From JAAZNV01 sp049297375 (GTDB taxonomy: Bacteria > Patescibacteriota > WWE3 > UBA101185 > UBA10185), in contig JBAQUF010000025.1 in the NCBI GenBank assembly GCA_049297375.1, forward strand, positions 1 through 20,889: a stretch of DNA of 20,889 nt. The letters are read 5' to 3'. The position numbers and the translations under genes are program-made. Shown here piece by piece: positions 1-6,896 of this stretch; the first letter of the stretch is position 1, and every line of letters begins with the position of its first letter. Under the pieces are notes generated by a model that did not search any database, was not told the DNA's origin, and worked only from the letters and a program-made list of their open reading frames with translations.

Positions 1-66
1 TACGGGGAATCGAACCCCGATTACAGCCTTGAAAAGGCCGTGTCCTAACCGTTAGACGATAAGGCC
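1..66 (-). tRNA. tRNA-Glu(UUC), 3' end cut by window edge
   Basis: Read on the minus strand, the acceptor strand GGCCTTA starts at 66. It is followed by a D arm, a 5-bp anticodon stem (CGGCC/GGCTG) around the loop TTTTCAA with anticodon TTC, and a T arm CGGGG-TTCGATT-CCCCG. Only the first two bases of the 3' acceptor strand are inside the window, so the discriminator base and any encoded CCA cannot be seen. It has its own upstream promoter at 82-111. Confidence 0.95.
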
Positions 67-81
67 ATAGAAATCTCCCCT

Positions 82-111
82 ATGATACCAGTAAATATCC
101 TTTTTAAGCAA
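82..111 (-). promoter_or_regulatory. Promoter of tRNA-Glu
   Basis: On the minus strand TTGCTT (111-106) lies 18 nt upstream of TATCAT (87-82). The TATCAT is preceded by TGG, giving an extended -10 element. The predicted start is a few bases before the tRNA 5' end. Confidence 0.6.
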
Positions 112-179
112 ATTTATTCTATTTGAAATAAAAGAGTCAAACTTTATAAAATCAAGTGTAAAGCAAGTAAATAAAAATA

Positions 180-213
180 AACCTTAGGTAGAAGTTATCT
201 TATACCTAAGGTT
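180..213 (-). terminator. Rho-independent terminator of the 180-360 unit
   Basis: A perfect 11-bp inverted repeat (180-190 with 203-213) encloses a 12-nt loop. On the minus strand it is followed by a T-rich tract (179 downwards). The stop codon of the small reading frame at 212-307 abuts the hairpin. Confidence 0.75.
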
Positions 214-307
214 AAGCAGATGTTTTGGAAGTTTTCTTCTTTGGTTTTAATAATTTACCCCTGTCTGAAGGATTTTTCCTCTCTTTGTAGCCTTTTGGCT
301 TACTCAG
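212..307 (-). CDS. Possible 31-residue lysine-rich peptide with CTG start
   Basis: Between a strong promoter and a terminator, the minus strand has a reading frame running from CTG at 307 to TAA at 214-212. It would encode a 31-residue basic peptide beginning (M)SKPKGYKERKNPSD and ending KPKKKTSKTSA. No ATG, GTG or TTG is in frame after the upstream stop, and no Shine-Dalgarno sequence sits near the CTG, so translation is doubtful. In favour are the coding-like lysine-rich tail, the stop lying directly against the terminator, and the other tiny basic genes in this window (16453, 18093). The alternative is a non-coding RNA: the same transcript contains three 4-bp hairpins with AAAA loops. I do not recognise the product. 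Confidence 0.3.
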   Translation of the reverse strand: MSKPKGYKERKNPSDRGKLLKPKKKTSKTSA

Positions 308-363
308 ATGTACAGGTTAAAACTATTTCTACCTCAAAATAGACTTCCAGTAGATTAGGACCT

Positions 364-392
364 AGTCTAACACGTATCTTATCCTATGTCAA
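364..392 (-). promoter_or_regulatory. Strong sigma70-type promoter, minus strand
   Basis: TTGACA (392-387) is separated by exactly 17 nt from TAGACT (369-364) on the minus strand. Predicted initiation near 357 and the terminator at 213-180 bound a transcript of about 175 nt. It is one of the best -35/-10 pairs in the window. Confidence 0.7.
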
Positions 393-453
393 CTATAAGT
401 TATAGAGCAATAACTAAGCATATTTAGATATATTTTGATAGAATTAATCTGGA

Positions 454-1881
454 ATGAACATACTTCAAAGTATTGTAATTTATATATATTCTGTTCTTCT
501 TGCTATTTTACCAACAACAAAATATGTTGAAGGTGCTATTGGGCAACCTCAGTCTTTTCTACCTACTCAAGCTGACAATCAAATAGAAAGAACAATTACT
601 AGTCTTATCTTTAGAGGATTATTTAAATATGACATATATGGTGCAACTATTCCTGATCTTGCAGACACTTGGTCAGTATCTGAAGATGGTTTAATTTACA
701 CCATTAAACTAAAAGATAATCAATATTGGAATAATGGTAAAAAAATTACATCTGATGATTTAATTTACACTTCATATAAATCTCCTGACCTTGCAGGTGT
801 TGCTACAGATAAAGTTGACGAACTAACTGTAAGATACACCCTTCCAAATAAGTATGCTCCTTTTTTAAGTCTTCTTACCGTAAGTATTATGCCTGCAAAT
901 TCTGAAGAAAAGATGAATCCTCTTCTTCCTGTATCTAGTGGAGATTTTAGAGTAGCTAGAGTAGAGAAGTCTGGATCATTTGTAAGCAGAGTTATTCTTG
1001 TTACCACTAAAAAGGATTATCAAATAAGAAGATTAATATTTAGGTTTTATCCTAATGAAGAAGAACTTATAACTGCAGCTAAACTTGGAGAAATAGATGG
1101 ATTTACTTCAGAAAAACCTTGTTGTGAAGACCTTAATAATTTTCAAGATTATAAGTTCCCTGTACAAGGAATATATTATTCCCTCTACTTTAATCTAAGA
1201 GATGAAACCTTAAAAGATCAAGAATTAAGAGTAAAGCTTGAGAAAGTACTACCTATTCAAAATTTAATTATTGATAAGGGTATTGCTGTTCAAGGACCTA
1301 TTAGTAGAAGTTTATATACTGATAGGGAATTACTAGTAGATAAATATAATTCTGATTTTACAGATTCTTTACCTAATATATCTATTGAAATAAAGGTTCC
1401 AAATGAAAAAGATCACGTTAACCTTGTAAATGAGATTAAAAACATTTGGGAAGATAAACTTGGATTAGATGTTACTGTTAGAAAAGAGGATGCTGATACT
1501 ATTATTGAAAATGTAATTAAACCAAGAGATTTCCAAGTATTGTTCTATGGTCAAGAAGTAGGAAGAGATCCAGATAGATATGTTTTATGGCATTCAGCTC
1601 AAAAAGATTATCCTGGTCTTAATTTATCTGGTCTTGATCAGATAAGAGCTGATAGAGCTTTGGAAGAAGGAAGATATGAACTTGATAGTGAAACTAGAGT
1701 TGTTCACTATAATGAATTTCAAAAAGTGGTAAATGATCAAGTTCCAGCAGTGTTTATTTATCATCCTTATGTTCACTATTATGTTTCCAAGCGTATATCA
1801 GGAATAGGACAAAAGTATACATTTACTTATTGGGATAGATTTTTGGATCTTTCTAACTGGAAAAGAGTAAGTACCAATTAG
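454..1881 (+). CDS. Extracellular solute-binding protein family 5 (oligopeptide-type)
   Basis: The protein of 475 residues looks like the substrate-binding component of a peptide/nickel-type ABC importer (SBP_bac_5). A hydrophobic N-terminal segment (about residues 5-21) can act as signal or membrane anchor; there is no lipobox cysteine. The family hallmark follows: LIFRGLFKYD, then PDLADTWSVSEDGLIYTIKL (about 67-86) and the WNNGKKITSDDL stretch. A later FNLRD...LRVKLEKVLP region matches the family's central segment, and the C-terminal part has VFIYHPY. It is somewhat shorter than typical 500-600 residue members. No permease or ATPase genes lie beside it. The ATG follows an in-frame stop by two codons; no Shine-Dalgarno is present, and TAGAAT (439-444) ends 9 nt before the ATG, suggesting a near-leaderless mRNA. 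Confidence 0.8.
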   Translation: MNILQSIVIYIYSVLLAILPTTKYVEGAIGQPQSFLPTQADNQIERTITSLIFRGLFKYDIYGATIPDLADTWSVSEDGLIYTIKLKDNQYWNNGKKITSDDLIYTSYKSPDLAGVATDKVDELTVRYTLPNKYAPFLSLLTVSIMPANSEEKMNPLLPVSSGDFRVARVEKSGSFVSRVILVTTKKDYQIRRLIFRFYPNEEELITAAKLGEIDGFTSEKPCCEDLNNFQDYKFPVQGIYYSLYFNLRDETLKDQELRVKLEKVLPIQNLIIDKGIAVQGPISRSLYTDRELLVDKYNSDFTDSLPNISIEIKVPNEKDHVNLVNEIKNIWEDKLGLDVTVRKEDADTIIENVIKPRDFQVLFYGQEVGRDPDRYVLWHSAQKDYPGLNLSGLDQIRADRALEEGRYELDSETRVVHYNEFQKVVNDQVPAVFIYHPYVHYYVSKRISGIGQKYTFTYWDRFLDLSNWKRVSTN

Positions 1882-1898
1882 TTAAAACAGGTAACTAA

Positions 1899-1920
1899 AA
1901 CAATTAAAATAAGTATTGTT
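1899..1920. terminator. Weak bidirectional terminator candidate between convergent genes
   Basis: A 6-bp inverted repeat AACAAT/ATTGTT (1899-1904 with 1915-1920) lies between the stop of the solute-binding protein gene and the stop of map, overlapping the latter. The stem is AT-only and the flanking T tracts are poor. Confidence 0.25.
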
Positions 1921-2686
1921 ACTTAGTGAGAATCTCATAACCGTTTTTAGTTACTAGGATAGTGTGTTCAAATATACAGAATAAACTTCCATCTCTCATT
2001 CTTGTTTCCCATGCGTTTAGACTAAAGACTTCATCATTTCCTGAGCATACTAACGTTTCGATGCATATAGTCATGCCATCTTTAAGTTTAGGTCCATCAT
2101 GTTTGCTTCCATAGCATGCTATTTCTGGATCTTCGTGCATTGAGTATCCAATTCCATGTCCTGCATAATCTTTAAGTACATTAAAACCATTTCTTTCTAC
2201 TGTTTTTTGCATTGTTTCTGATAAAACTCCTATTCTTACTCCATGTTTAACTTTACTTGCTGCTTCGTATAAAGTTTTCTCTGTAGTTTCTATTAAATCC
2301 TTGGCTTCCCTACTAATATTTCCTACAGGTACACATATTGAGCTATCTACATTCAAGCCTTCAAGATTAATTACTGTGTCTATGTTAACTATATCTCCAT
2401 CTTTAAGAATTACACCTCTTTTAGGATAACAATGAACAGATTGACTATTTATACTTAAACACAATCCTGTTGGAAAAGGTGGTAGCATACCCTCACTGTT
2501 ATATCCTTTGCAGCTAGGTATTACACCTTTTTCTTTACACATTTCTATAAACTTTTCTTCTAATTTCCAAACATCAACTTCAGGTTTAACTTCTTTTTTT
2601 AATTCTTGAAGCATGTTAGCAAGTATCTTACCTGCTCTTCTCATTATTTTCTTTTCTTTATCTGTTTTAATGCTAACTTTATTCAT
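1919..2686 (-). CDS. map: Methionine aminopeptidase, type I
   Basis: This enzyme removes the initiator methionine from nascent proteins in the cytoplasm. The 255-residue length matches type I MetAP without an N-terminal extension. The dinuclear metal ligands can be placed: D103 (VNIDT), D114 (NVDSS), H177 (AGHGIGYSMHEDPE), E210 (CIET) and E240 (FEHTI); H85 (SVHCYP) corresponds to the substrate-site histidine. The motif around E210 is CIETLV instead of the more common IEPM. The gene overlaps the upstream kinase-like gene by 8 nt (shared ATGAATAA), so the two are cotranscribed. A perfect TATAAT (2699-2694) sits 7 nt before the ATG and could also give a leaderless map-only transcript. Confidence 0.95.
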   Translation of the reverse strand: MNKVSIKTDKEKKIMRRAGKILANMLQELKKEVKPEVDVWKLEEKFIEMCKEKGVIPSCKGYNSEGMLPPFPTGLCLSINSQSVHCYPKRGVILKDGDIVNIDTVINLEGLNVDSSICVPVGNISREAKDLIETTEKTLYEAASKVKHGVRIGVLSETMQKTVERNGFNVLKDYAGHGIGYSMHEDPEIACYGSKHDGPKLKDGMTICIETLVCSGNDEVFSLNAWETRMRDGSLFCIFEHTILVTKNGYEILTK

Positions 2687-3191
2687 CCGAAGTATTATAT
2701 CCTATAAAAGCTAAAACTTTATTGACGTTTGATGATACTTCATCTTCTCCATTTAAAGTTAGAGTTGGTATTTTATACTCGGGTGGTATAGGTAAACACT
2801 TAGAAACAAACTCATTAAAAATCTCTCTATCATTGAAAAATTTATTTCTGCTCCTTATCCATGAAACTTCTAATGGAATTTTTATATCCACCAAGAAACT
2901 GTTCAAATAATCCATTCCTAGTGAATTGACTACTAGTTCAATGTTCTGTGCTTTTCTAAAGGGTTGGCACCAGATTACATTCAATTTTTTATTTAGATAA
3001 CTCCTTGCATTTTTCGTACAGAGTCTAAATTTTCGTAATCGTTCGTTTCTGTAAGACTTTGGTCTTATCGCACTAATTAAATCAGGATCTATAACTTTTC
3101 CATCCATTCTTTTTACAAGTTCTAAAGAGATCGAAGATTTTCCCGAACCAGGGAGACCTCTAATTAGTATTAAGATAGGATACTTATTCAT
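2679..3191 (-). CDS. Small P-loop kinase-like protein (AAA_33/zeta-toxin-like fold)
   Basis: This 170-residue protein begins with a beta strand followed by a clear Walker A motif, GLPGSGKS (residues 12-19). The acidic VIDPD segment after helix 1 (33-37) is typical of small kinases that phosphorylate nucleosides, sugars or other small metabolites. The middle holds a second strand (NVIWCQPF, about 71-78) and a basic RSRNKFFND segment that may act as the lid. The substrate cannot be read from sequence. It is translationally coupled to map through an 8-nt overlap. Its start lies only 16 nt from the divergent SIMPL gene, and a TAGAAT (3208-3203, minus strand) 11 nt before the ATG may be its -10 box. 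Confidence 0.7.
   Translation of the reverse strand: MNKYPILILIRGLPGSGKSSISLELVKRMDGKVIDPDLISAIRPKSYRNERLRKFRLCTKNARSYLNKKLNVIWCQPFRKAQNIELVVNSLGMDYLNSFLVDIKIPLEVSWIRSRNKFFNDREIFNEFVSKCLPIPPEYKIPTLTLNGEDEVSSNVNKVLAFIGYNTSDE
2694..2699 (-). promoter_or_regulatory. -10 element TATAAT before map
   Basis: A consensus TATAAT on the minus strand ends 7 nt before the map ATG, inside the end of the upstream coding region. No convincing -35 was found. It predicts an internal promoter producing a leaderless mRNA. Confidence 0.4.
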
Positions 3192-3192
3192 A

Positions 3193-3208
3193 TGGTAATA
3201 TTATTCTA
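3193..3208. promoter_or_regulatory. Overlapping divergent -10 elements in a 16-bp spacer
   Basis: For the plus strand, TGG-TAATAT (3193-3201) is an extended -10 ending 6 nt before the SIMPL ATG. For the minus strand, TAGAAT (3208-3203) ends 11 nt before the kinase-like ATG and overlaps the plus-strand start codon. There is no space for leaders, so both mRNAs should be leaderless or nearly so. Confidence 0.45.
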
Positions 3209-3948
3209 TGAAAGAAAAAAATAAAAATAAAAACATAGTAGTAATTATTTTAGCTTTTGTCTTGGTAGTTGTTCTAGCATATAGTGGTTACTGGTTATAT
3301 AAGGTGAAAACAAGTAAAACAATAACAGTTAGTGGTACATCTGAAGTACAAATTACAAACCAAATAGCATCTTACTCAGTAACTGTAGAAAAACATGATA
3401 AAGATAAATCAAAAGCAGTGGAAGCAGCTACAACAGGATCACAAGCTATTGTAGATGTTGTAAAAGGACTAGGAATTGAATCAAAAGATATTTTAACTCA
3501 AAGCTTAAATGTATATCAAAGAGAAGATCCATACTATGAAAATGGGATTACAAAATACAAACCTGCAGATTGGTATGCTAGCTACACAGTAGACATAACA
3601 CTAAGGGATCTAGCAAAATCCAATGAGTTAACAGCAGCTTTAGTAGAAATAGAAAATAGCACAATGTGGGGTCCAAATCTTAGAGTAGATGATCAAACAA
3701 TAGATGAAGCAGAAATTCTTTCCAAAGCTGTAGAAGATGCAAGAGAAAAAGCTGAAAAACTTGCTTTAAGCAGTGGTAAAAAACTAGGTGAAGTAATAAG
3801 CATAGTAGAAACAGGCTCCTATGATGGATATCCAATACTTAAATCAATGGATAGTGGTTTAGGCGGTGCTGGAGGAAGTGGCTTTTCAGTAGAACCAGGA
3901 TCAACAACAGTATCTAAGAGTGTCACCGTTACCTTTAGATTGAAATAA
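3208..3948 (+). CDS. SIMPL domain (DUF541) membrane-anchored protein
   Basis: The 246-residue protein has a short basic N-terminus, one transmembrane helix (about residues 9-31) and an extracytoplasmic SIMPL/DUF541 domain. The domain opens with the characteristic TVSGTSEVQITNQIASYSV stretch (about 40-58). It continues with a KGLGIESKDILTQSLNVYQ segment and DAREKAEKLALSSGKKLGEVISI (about 172-194), and ends in VTVTFRLK. A glycine/serine-rich loop lies near 218-226. SIMPL proteins (E. coli YggE, the mouse protein SIMPL) have no agreed biochemical role; some are linked to oxidative stress. It is a stand-alone gene, read divergently from the kinase-like gene. Confidence 0.85.
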   Translation: MKEKNKNKNIVVIILAFVLVVVLAYSGYWLYKVKTSKTITVSGTSEVQITNQIASYSVTVEKHDKDKSKAVEAATTGSQAIVDVVKGLGIESKDILTQSLNVYQREDPYYENGITKYKPADWYASYTVDITLRDLAKSNELTAALVEIENSTMWGPNLRVDDQTIDEAEILSKAVEDAREKAEKLALSSGKKLGEVISIVETGSYDGYPILKSMDSGLGGAGGSGFSVEPGSTTVSKSVTVTFRLK

Positions 3949-3957
3949 CACTAGGAA

Positions 3958-4125
3958 TAAAAAATGGACGGACAAATAAAATATATGTCCGTCCTCCTGA
4001 CTTGTTATCCGCGGGAGCGTTGCAACTCAGGTTAGTATCACAACGTATCCCAACATATTTGCGGACTTTAAACGGTTCGCATCTTGCGTCTGTTGTACGA
4101 ACCCACCCCCACAATAACCAACACC
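3958..4125 (-). ncRNA. Unidentified structured RNA with own promoter and terminator
   Basis: Downstream of leuS, the minus strand has TATAAT (4135-4130), then about 168 nt of conspicuously GC-richer sequence, then a strong terminator. Helices readable by eye are: an 8-bp stem 4103-4096/4081-4074 (GGTTCGTA with TGCGAACC, one G-U pair); a stem 4066-4061/4012-4007 (GTCCGC with GCGGAT, one G-U pair) enclosing GGGA/TCCC (4051-4048/4016-4013) and CGTTG/CAACG (4045-4041/4022-4018); and a closing pairing of 4121-4114 (one bulged G) with 4008-4002. Reading frames across it look unlike protein. Motifs of tmRNA, RNase P RNA, SRP RNA and a 6S-like single long hairpin were not seen. It could be a lineage-specific housekeeping or regulatory RNA. 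Confidence 0.65.
3959..3994 (-). terminator. Strong intrinsic terminator of the 3958-4125 RNA
   Basis: On the minus strand a 9-bp GC-rich stem (GGACGGACA at 3994-3986 paired with TGTCCGTCC at 3974-3966, 11-nt loop) is followed by an A and six Ts (3964-3959). The opposite strand lacks a T tract, which sets the direction. Confidence 0.85.
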
Positions 4126-4129
4126 TATA

Positions 4130-4135
4130 ATTATA
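4130..4135 (-). promoter_or_regulatory. -10 element of the structured RNA
   Basis: TATAAT on the minus strand, inside an AT-rich run downstream of the leuS stop. It predicts initiation at about 4125-4123. The -35 region is only weakly recognisable (TTTCCA at 17 nt). Confidence 0.5.
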
Positions 4136-4158
4136 ATATAGGAAAACAATGTTGGAAA

Positions 4159-6609
4159 TCAAATCACAAGACTAATAATCTTGTTTTTAATATAAATAAA
4201 CTTCTTTATAGGTTTACCTTCAAGATGTTTTATAACCTTTTCATTTTCTGAAATCTTTTTCTTAACACTTTCTTCATCTTCATCCCTTTCTACTTTTATT
4301 TCAGTTCTTACCCTACCATTAACCTGCACTGGAATAGTTAAAACATCTTCTTTAAACAAACTTTCATCAAATAAAGGCCATTCTTGCAGATGAACACTAT
4401 TCTCTTTTTTCCACTCACCAAAATTATTTACTTCCTGCCATAGTTCTTCTGCTACAAAAGGAGTAAATGGAGAAATAATTTTAATTAATCCTTTATACAT
4501 ATCTAAATTTATCTTTTCTTCGTTTTTTAACTTGGATACAAAAATCATAATTTCACTAATGCAAGTATTCATCTTAAGATTTTCAATCATATCTGTAACA
4601 TTTTTAACCATTAAGTTATAGCTTCTTTCAATATCTTTTGATGGTTTATTATCACCCACTTTAGTTTTTAACGAATATATTGTTTGAATTAATCTATTTG
4701 TAGCCTTTATACTATTTGAATTCCATGGATATGTATCTTCATAAGGTCCTAAAAAGCAAATACTAAGTCTTAAAGAATCTGCTCCATACTTTTCTATATA
4801 CTCTACAGGTTCTACCACATTGCCGTAAGACTTAGACATTTTTCTGCCATCAGCACCGAGAAGAAGACCTCCATTTAATCTCCATTGGTATGGTTCTTCA
4901 GTTGGAACTAACTTCTGATCATAAAGGAACTTATGCCAAAACCTTGAGTAGAGAAGATGCATTGTTGTGTGTTCAGCACCGCCAAAGTACCTATCAACAG
5001 GTAACCAATACTTAAGTTTTTCTTCATTTGCAAAAACCTCATCATTTTTGGGGTCACAATATCTTAAGTAGTACCAGCAAGATCCAGCCCAATTAGGCAT
5101 AGTATTTGTTTCTCTTTTAGCTTTCTTTCCATTAAATTCAATATTTACCCATTCTTTATCTCTTTCAAGAGGAGATGCTCCATCCTCTCTAGGGCTGTAA
5201 TCGGGAAGTTCAGGAAGTGTTAAAGGTAATACTTCTTTAACACCTTTAACATCATCTGGATTTACAATAGGCTCTATAGACCCATCCTCTAAGTGTACAA
5301 GTGGAATTGGTTCCCCCCAATATCTTTGTCTTGAGAATACCCAATCTCTAATCTTAAATATTGTGCTTTTCTTTCCTAACCCTTCTTTTTCTAAATCTTC
5401 CATTATCTTTTGCTTAAAATCTTCAGATTTCATTCCGTTGTATTTACCGCTGTTTACCATAACACCTTCTCCTGCGTAACACTTGCTTTCTTCTCTATTT
5501 CCTTCTTTGCTTTCAATAACCTTTACTATTTCTAAGTCAAACTTCTTTGCAAAATCAAAATCTCTTTCATCATGAGCAGGAACTCCCATAACAACAGCAG
5601 TTCCATACCCTGCAAGTACATAATCAGCTACAAACACAGGTATCTTCTTGTTTGTTAGAGGAACAATTGCTTGAACTCCTTCTAGAATTATTCCAGTCTT
5701 TTCTTTTCCAGCTTGTCTTTCTAAATCAGATTTATTCCTTACTTTGTTTATATATTGATTGACATCTTTTTTGTTTTTAACCTTATCAATTAATCTTGAA
5801 ACCAGGGGGTTCTCTGGAGCTATTGCCATAAAGGTAACTCCATATAATGTATCTGGTCTTGTGGTAAATACTGGAGTTTTCTCTCCTTCAATATCAAAAA
5901 TGACTTCAGCACCTTCACTTTTACCAATCCAATTCTTTTGAGCTATTTTTATTGCATCTGGAAAATCAATTTTATCTAATCCTTCAAGAAGTTTTTCTGC
6001 ATAAGCTGGTATTTTTAACAACCATTGCTTAAACATTTTCTTTTCAACTGGGTATTCTCCTCTTTCTGACATCTTATTTCCATCTTTATCATTAATAACT
6101 TCTTCATCTGCTAGTACTGTCTTCATTTTTTCACACCACCATACTGGAGATTCTTTGTATTCAGCAAATCCTGCTTTAAAGAACTTTAAAAATAACCATT
6201 GTGTCCATTTATAGTAGCTTGGGTCTGTAGTTGCTATTTCTCTGTTCCAATCTACTCCATACCCCATACCTTGTATTGCACCCTTGTAGTCTGTGATTAT
6301 TTGATGATTTAGTTTTGAAGGATGCTCTCCAGTTTTAATGGCATAGTTTTCAGCAGGAAGACCGAAGGCATCCCATCCCATTGGAAACATAACATTGTAG
6401 CCCTTCATTCTTAAGTATCTTGAGTAAACATCGGGGACTGTGTATCTCATTGCATGTCCAACATGTATTGCTTTTCCTGATGGATAAGGAAACTCAGCTA
6501 GGATATATTTCTTAGGTTTATCAGAAAAGTCTTTAGCTTCATAAATATTATCTTTAAACCACAGTTCTTTCCACTTTTCTTCTATTTTCTTATGATCATA
6601 ACCTTCCAT
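4159..6609 (-). CDS. leuS: Leucyl-tRNA synthetase
   Basis: The 816-residue class Ia synthetase charges tRNA-Leu with leucine in the cytoplasm. The HIGH-type motif is HVGH (49-52), preceded by PYPSGKAI, and the KMSKS motif is at 590-594. The CP1 editing domain is present (about 225-415) with TTRPDTLYGVTF (about 249-260) and VVMGVPAHDERDFDF (about 339-353), so post-transfer editing is likely. The WYYLRYCDP, AEHTTMHLLYSRFWHKF and C-terminal anticodon-binding regions are in order. The zinc-knuckle module appears degenerate: around residues 157-190 only one cysteine remains (WWCEKMKTVLADEE). The ATG has no Shine-Dalgarno; a TATATT abuts it and the promoter must share the 43-bp spacer with the divergent rpmG gene. 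Confidence 0.97.
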   Translation of the reverse strand: MEGYDHKKIEEKWKELWFKDNIYEAKDFSDKPKKYILAEFPYPSGKAIHVGHAMRYTVPDVYSRYLRMKGYNVMFPMGWDAFGLPAENYAIKTGEHPSKLNHQIITDYKGAIQGMGYGVDWNREIATTDPSYYKWTQWLFLKFFKAGFAEYKESPVWWCEKMKTVLADEEVINDKDGNKMSERGEYPVEKKMFKQWLLKIPAYAEKLLEGLDKIDFPDAIKIAQKNWIGKSEGAEVIFDIEGEKTPVFTTRPDTLYGVTFMAIAPENPLVSRLIDKVKNKKDVNQYINKVRNKSDLERQAGKEKTGIILEGVQAIVPLTNKKIPVFVADYVLAGYGTAVVMGVPAHDERDFDFAKKFDLEIVKVIESKEGNREESKCYAGEGVMVNSGKYNGMKSEDFKQKIMEDLEKEGLGKKSTIFKIRDWVFSRQRYWGEPIPLVHLEDGSIEPIVNPDDVKGVKEVLPLTLPELPDYSPREDGASPLERDKEWVNIEFNGKKAKRETNTMPNWAGSCWYYLRYCDPKNDEVFANEEKLKYWLPVDRYFGGAEHTTMHLLYSRFWHKFLYDQKLVPTEEPYQWRLNGGLLLGADGRKMSKSYGNVVEPVEYIEKYGADSLRLSICFLGPYEDTYPWNSNSIKATNRLIQTIYSLKTKVGDNKPSKDIERSYNLMVKNVTDMIENLKMNTCISEIMIFVSKLKNEEKINLDMYKGLIKIISPFTPFVAEELWQEVNNFGEWKKENSVHLQEWPLFDESLFKEDVLTIPVQVNGRVRTEIKVERDEDEESVKKKISENEKVIKHLEGKPIKKFIYIKNKIISLVI

Positions 6610-6634
6610 AATATAGTTGAAATCTAAACGATTT

Positions 6635-6640
6635 TATAAT
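6635..6640 (+). promoter_or_regulatory. -10 element TATAAT of rpmG
   Basis: A consensus TATAAT ends 12 nt before the rpmG ATG, leaving a predicted leader of roughly 6 nt. The same AT block read on the other strand offers TATTAT/TATAAA for leuS. Confidence 0.5.
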
Positions 6641-6652
6641 ATATTGCAATAC

Positions 6653-6829
6653 ATGGCTAAGAAGAAAGGTAATAGAATATTAATAGCAATGGAATGCACA
6701 GAAACTGGTATGCGTTCTTACATTACTCAAAAGAACCGTATTAATACGGAAGGTAAAGTAGAATTAAAGAAATACAATCCAAAGCTAAGAAAACATACTG
6801 TTCATAAAGAAATACAAAGATTAAAGTAA
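6653..6829 (+). CDS. rpmG: 50S ribosomal protein bL33
   Basis: The 58-residue product starts MAKKKGNRILIAMECTETG, the typical bL33 N-terminus, and ends with a basic tail, KKYNPKLRKHTVHKEIQRLK. The single cysteine in ECTETG means it is the zinc-free type (no CxxC pairs). An in-frame TTG at 6617 would add 12 residues, but that segment overlaps the -10 box and is not family-like, so the ATG at 6653 is chosen. The spacer to the divergent leuS is 43 bp. There is no Shine-Dalgarno sequence. Confidence 0.95.
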   Translation: MAKKKGNRILIAMECTETGMRSYITQKNRINTEGKVELKKYNPKLRKHTVHKEIQRLK

Positions 6830-6858
6830 TACCTTTAGTTTTATCTTTTTTCCAAAAG

Positions 6859-6867
6859 TGGTATACT
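6859..6867 (+). promoter_or_regulatory. Extended -10 promoter of the rsmI operon
   Basis: TGG-TATACT is a good extended -10 element. The predicted start near 6874 leaves a leader of about 23 nt before the rsmI ATG, without a Shine-Dalgarno sequence but with a small GAG-CTC hairpin followed by AAAA. Confidence 0.5.
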
Positions 6868-6896
6868 GTTCATCCGTACTGAGTTATTTCTCAAAA

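Noticed and set aside
4021..4125. Possible tmRNA or SRP RNA in the structured RNA
   Set aside because: The GGTTCG and CAGG-like fragments are isolated; no tRNA-like ends, tag-peptide frame or SRP helix 8 GGAA/AGCA motif could be built.
3935..4162. 75-residue minus-strand frame covering the structured RNA
   Set aside because: Composition is unlike protein in this genome, the frame runs through the promoter, the helices and the terminator, and it overlaps the leuS end; a structured RNA explains the region better.
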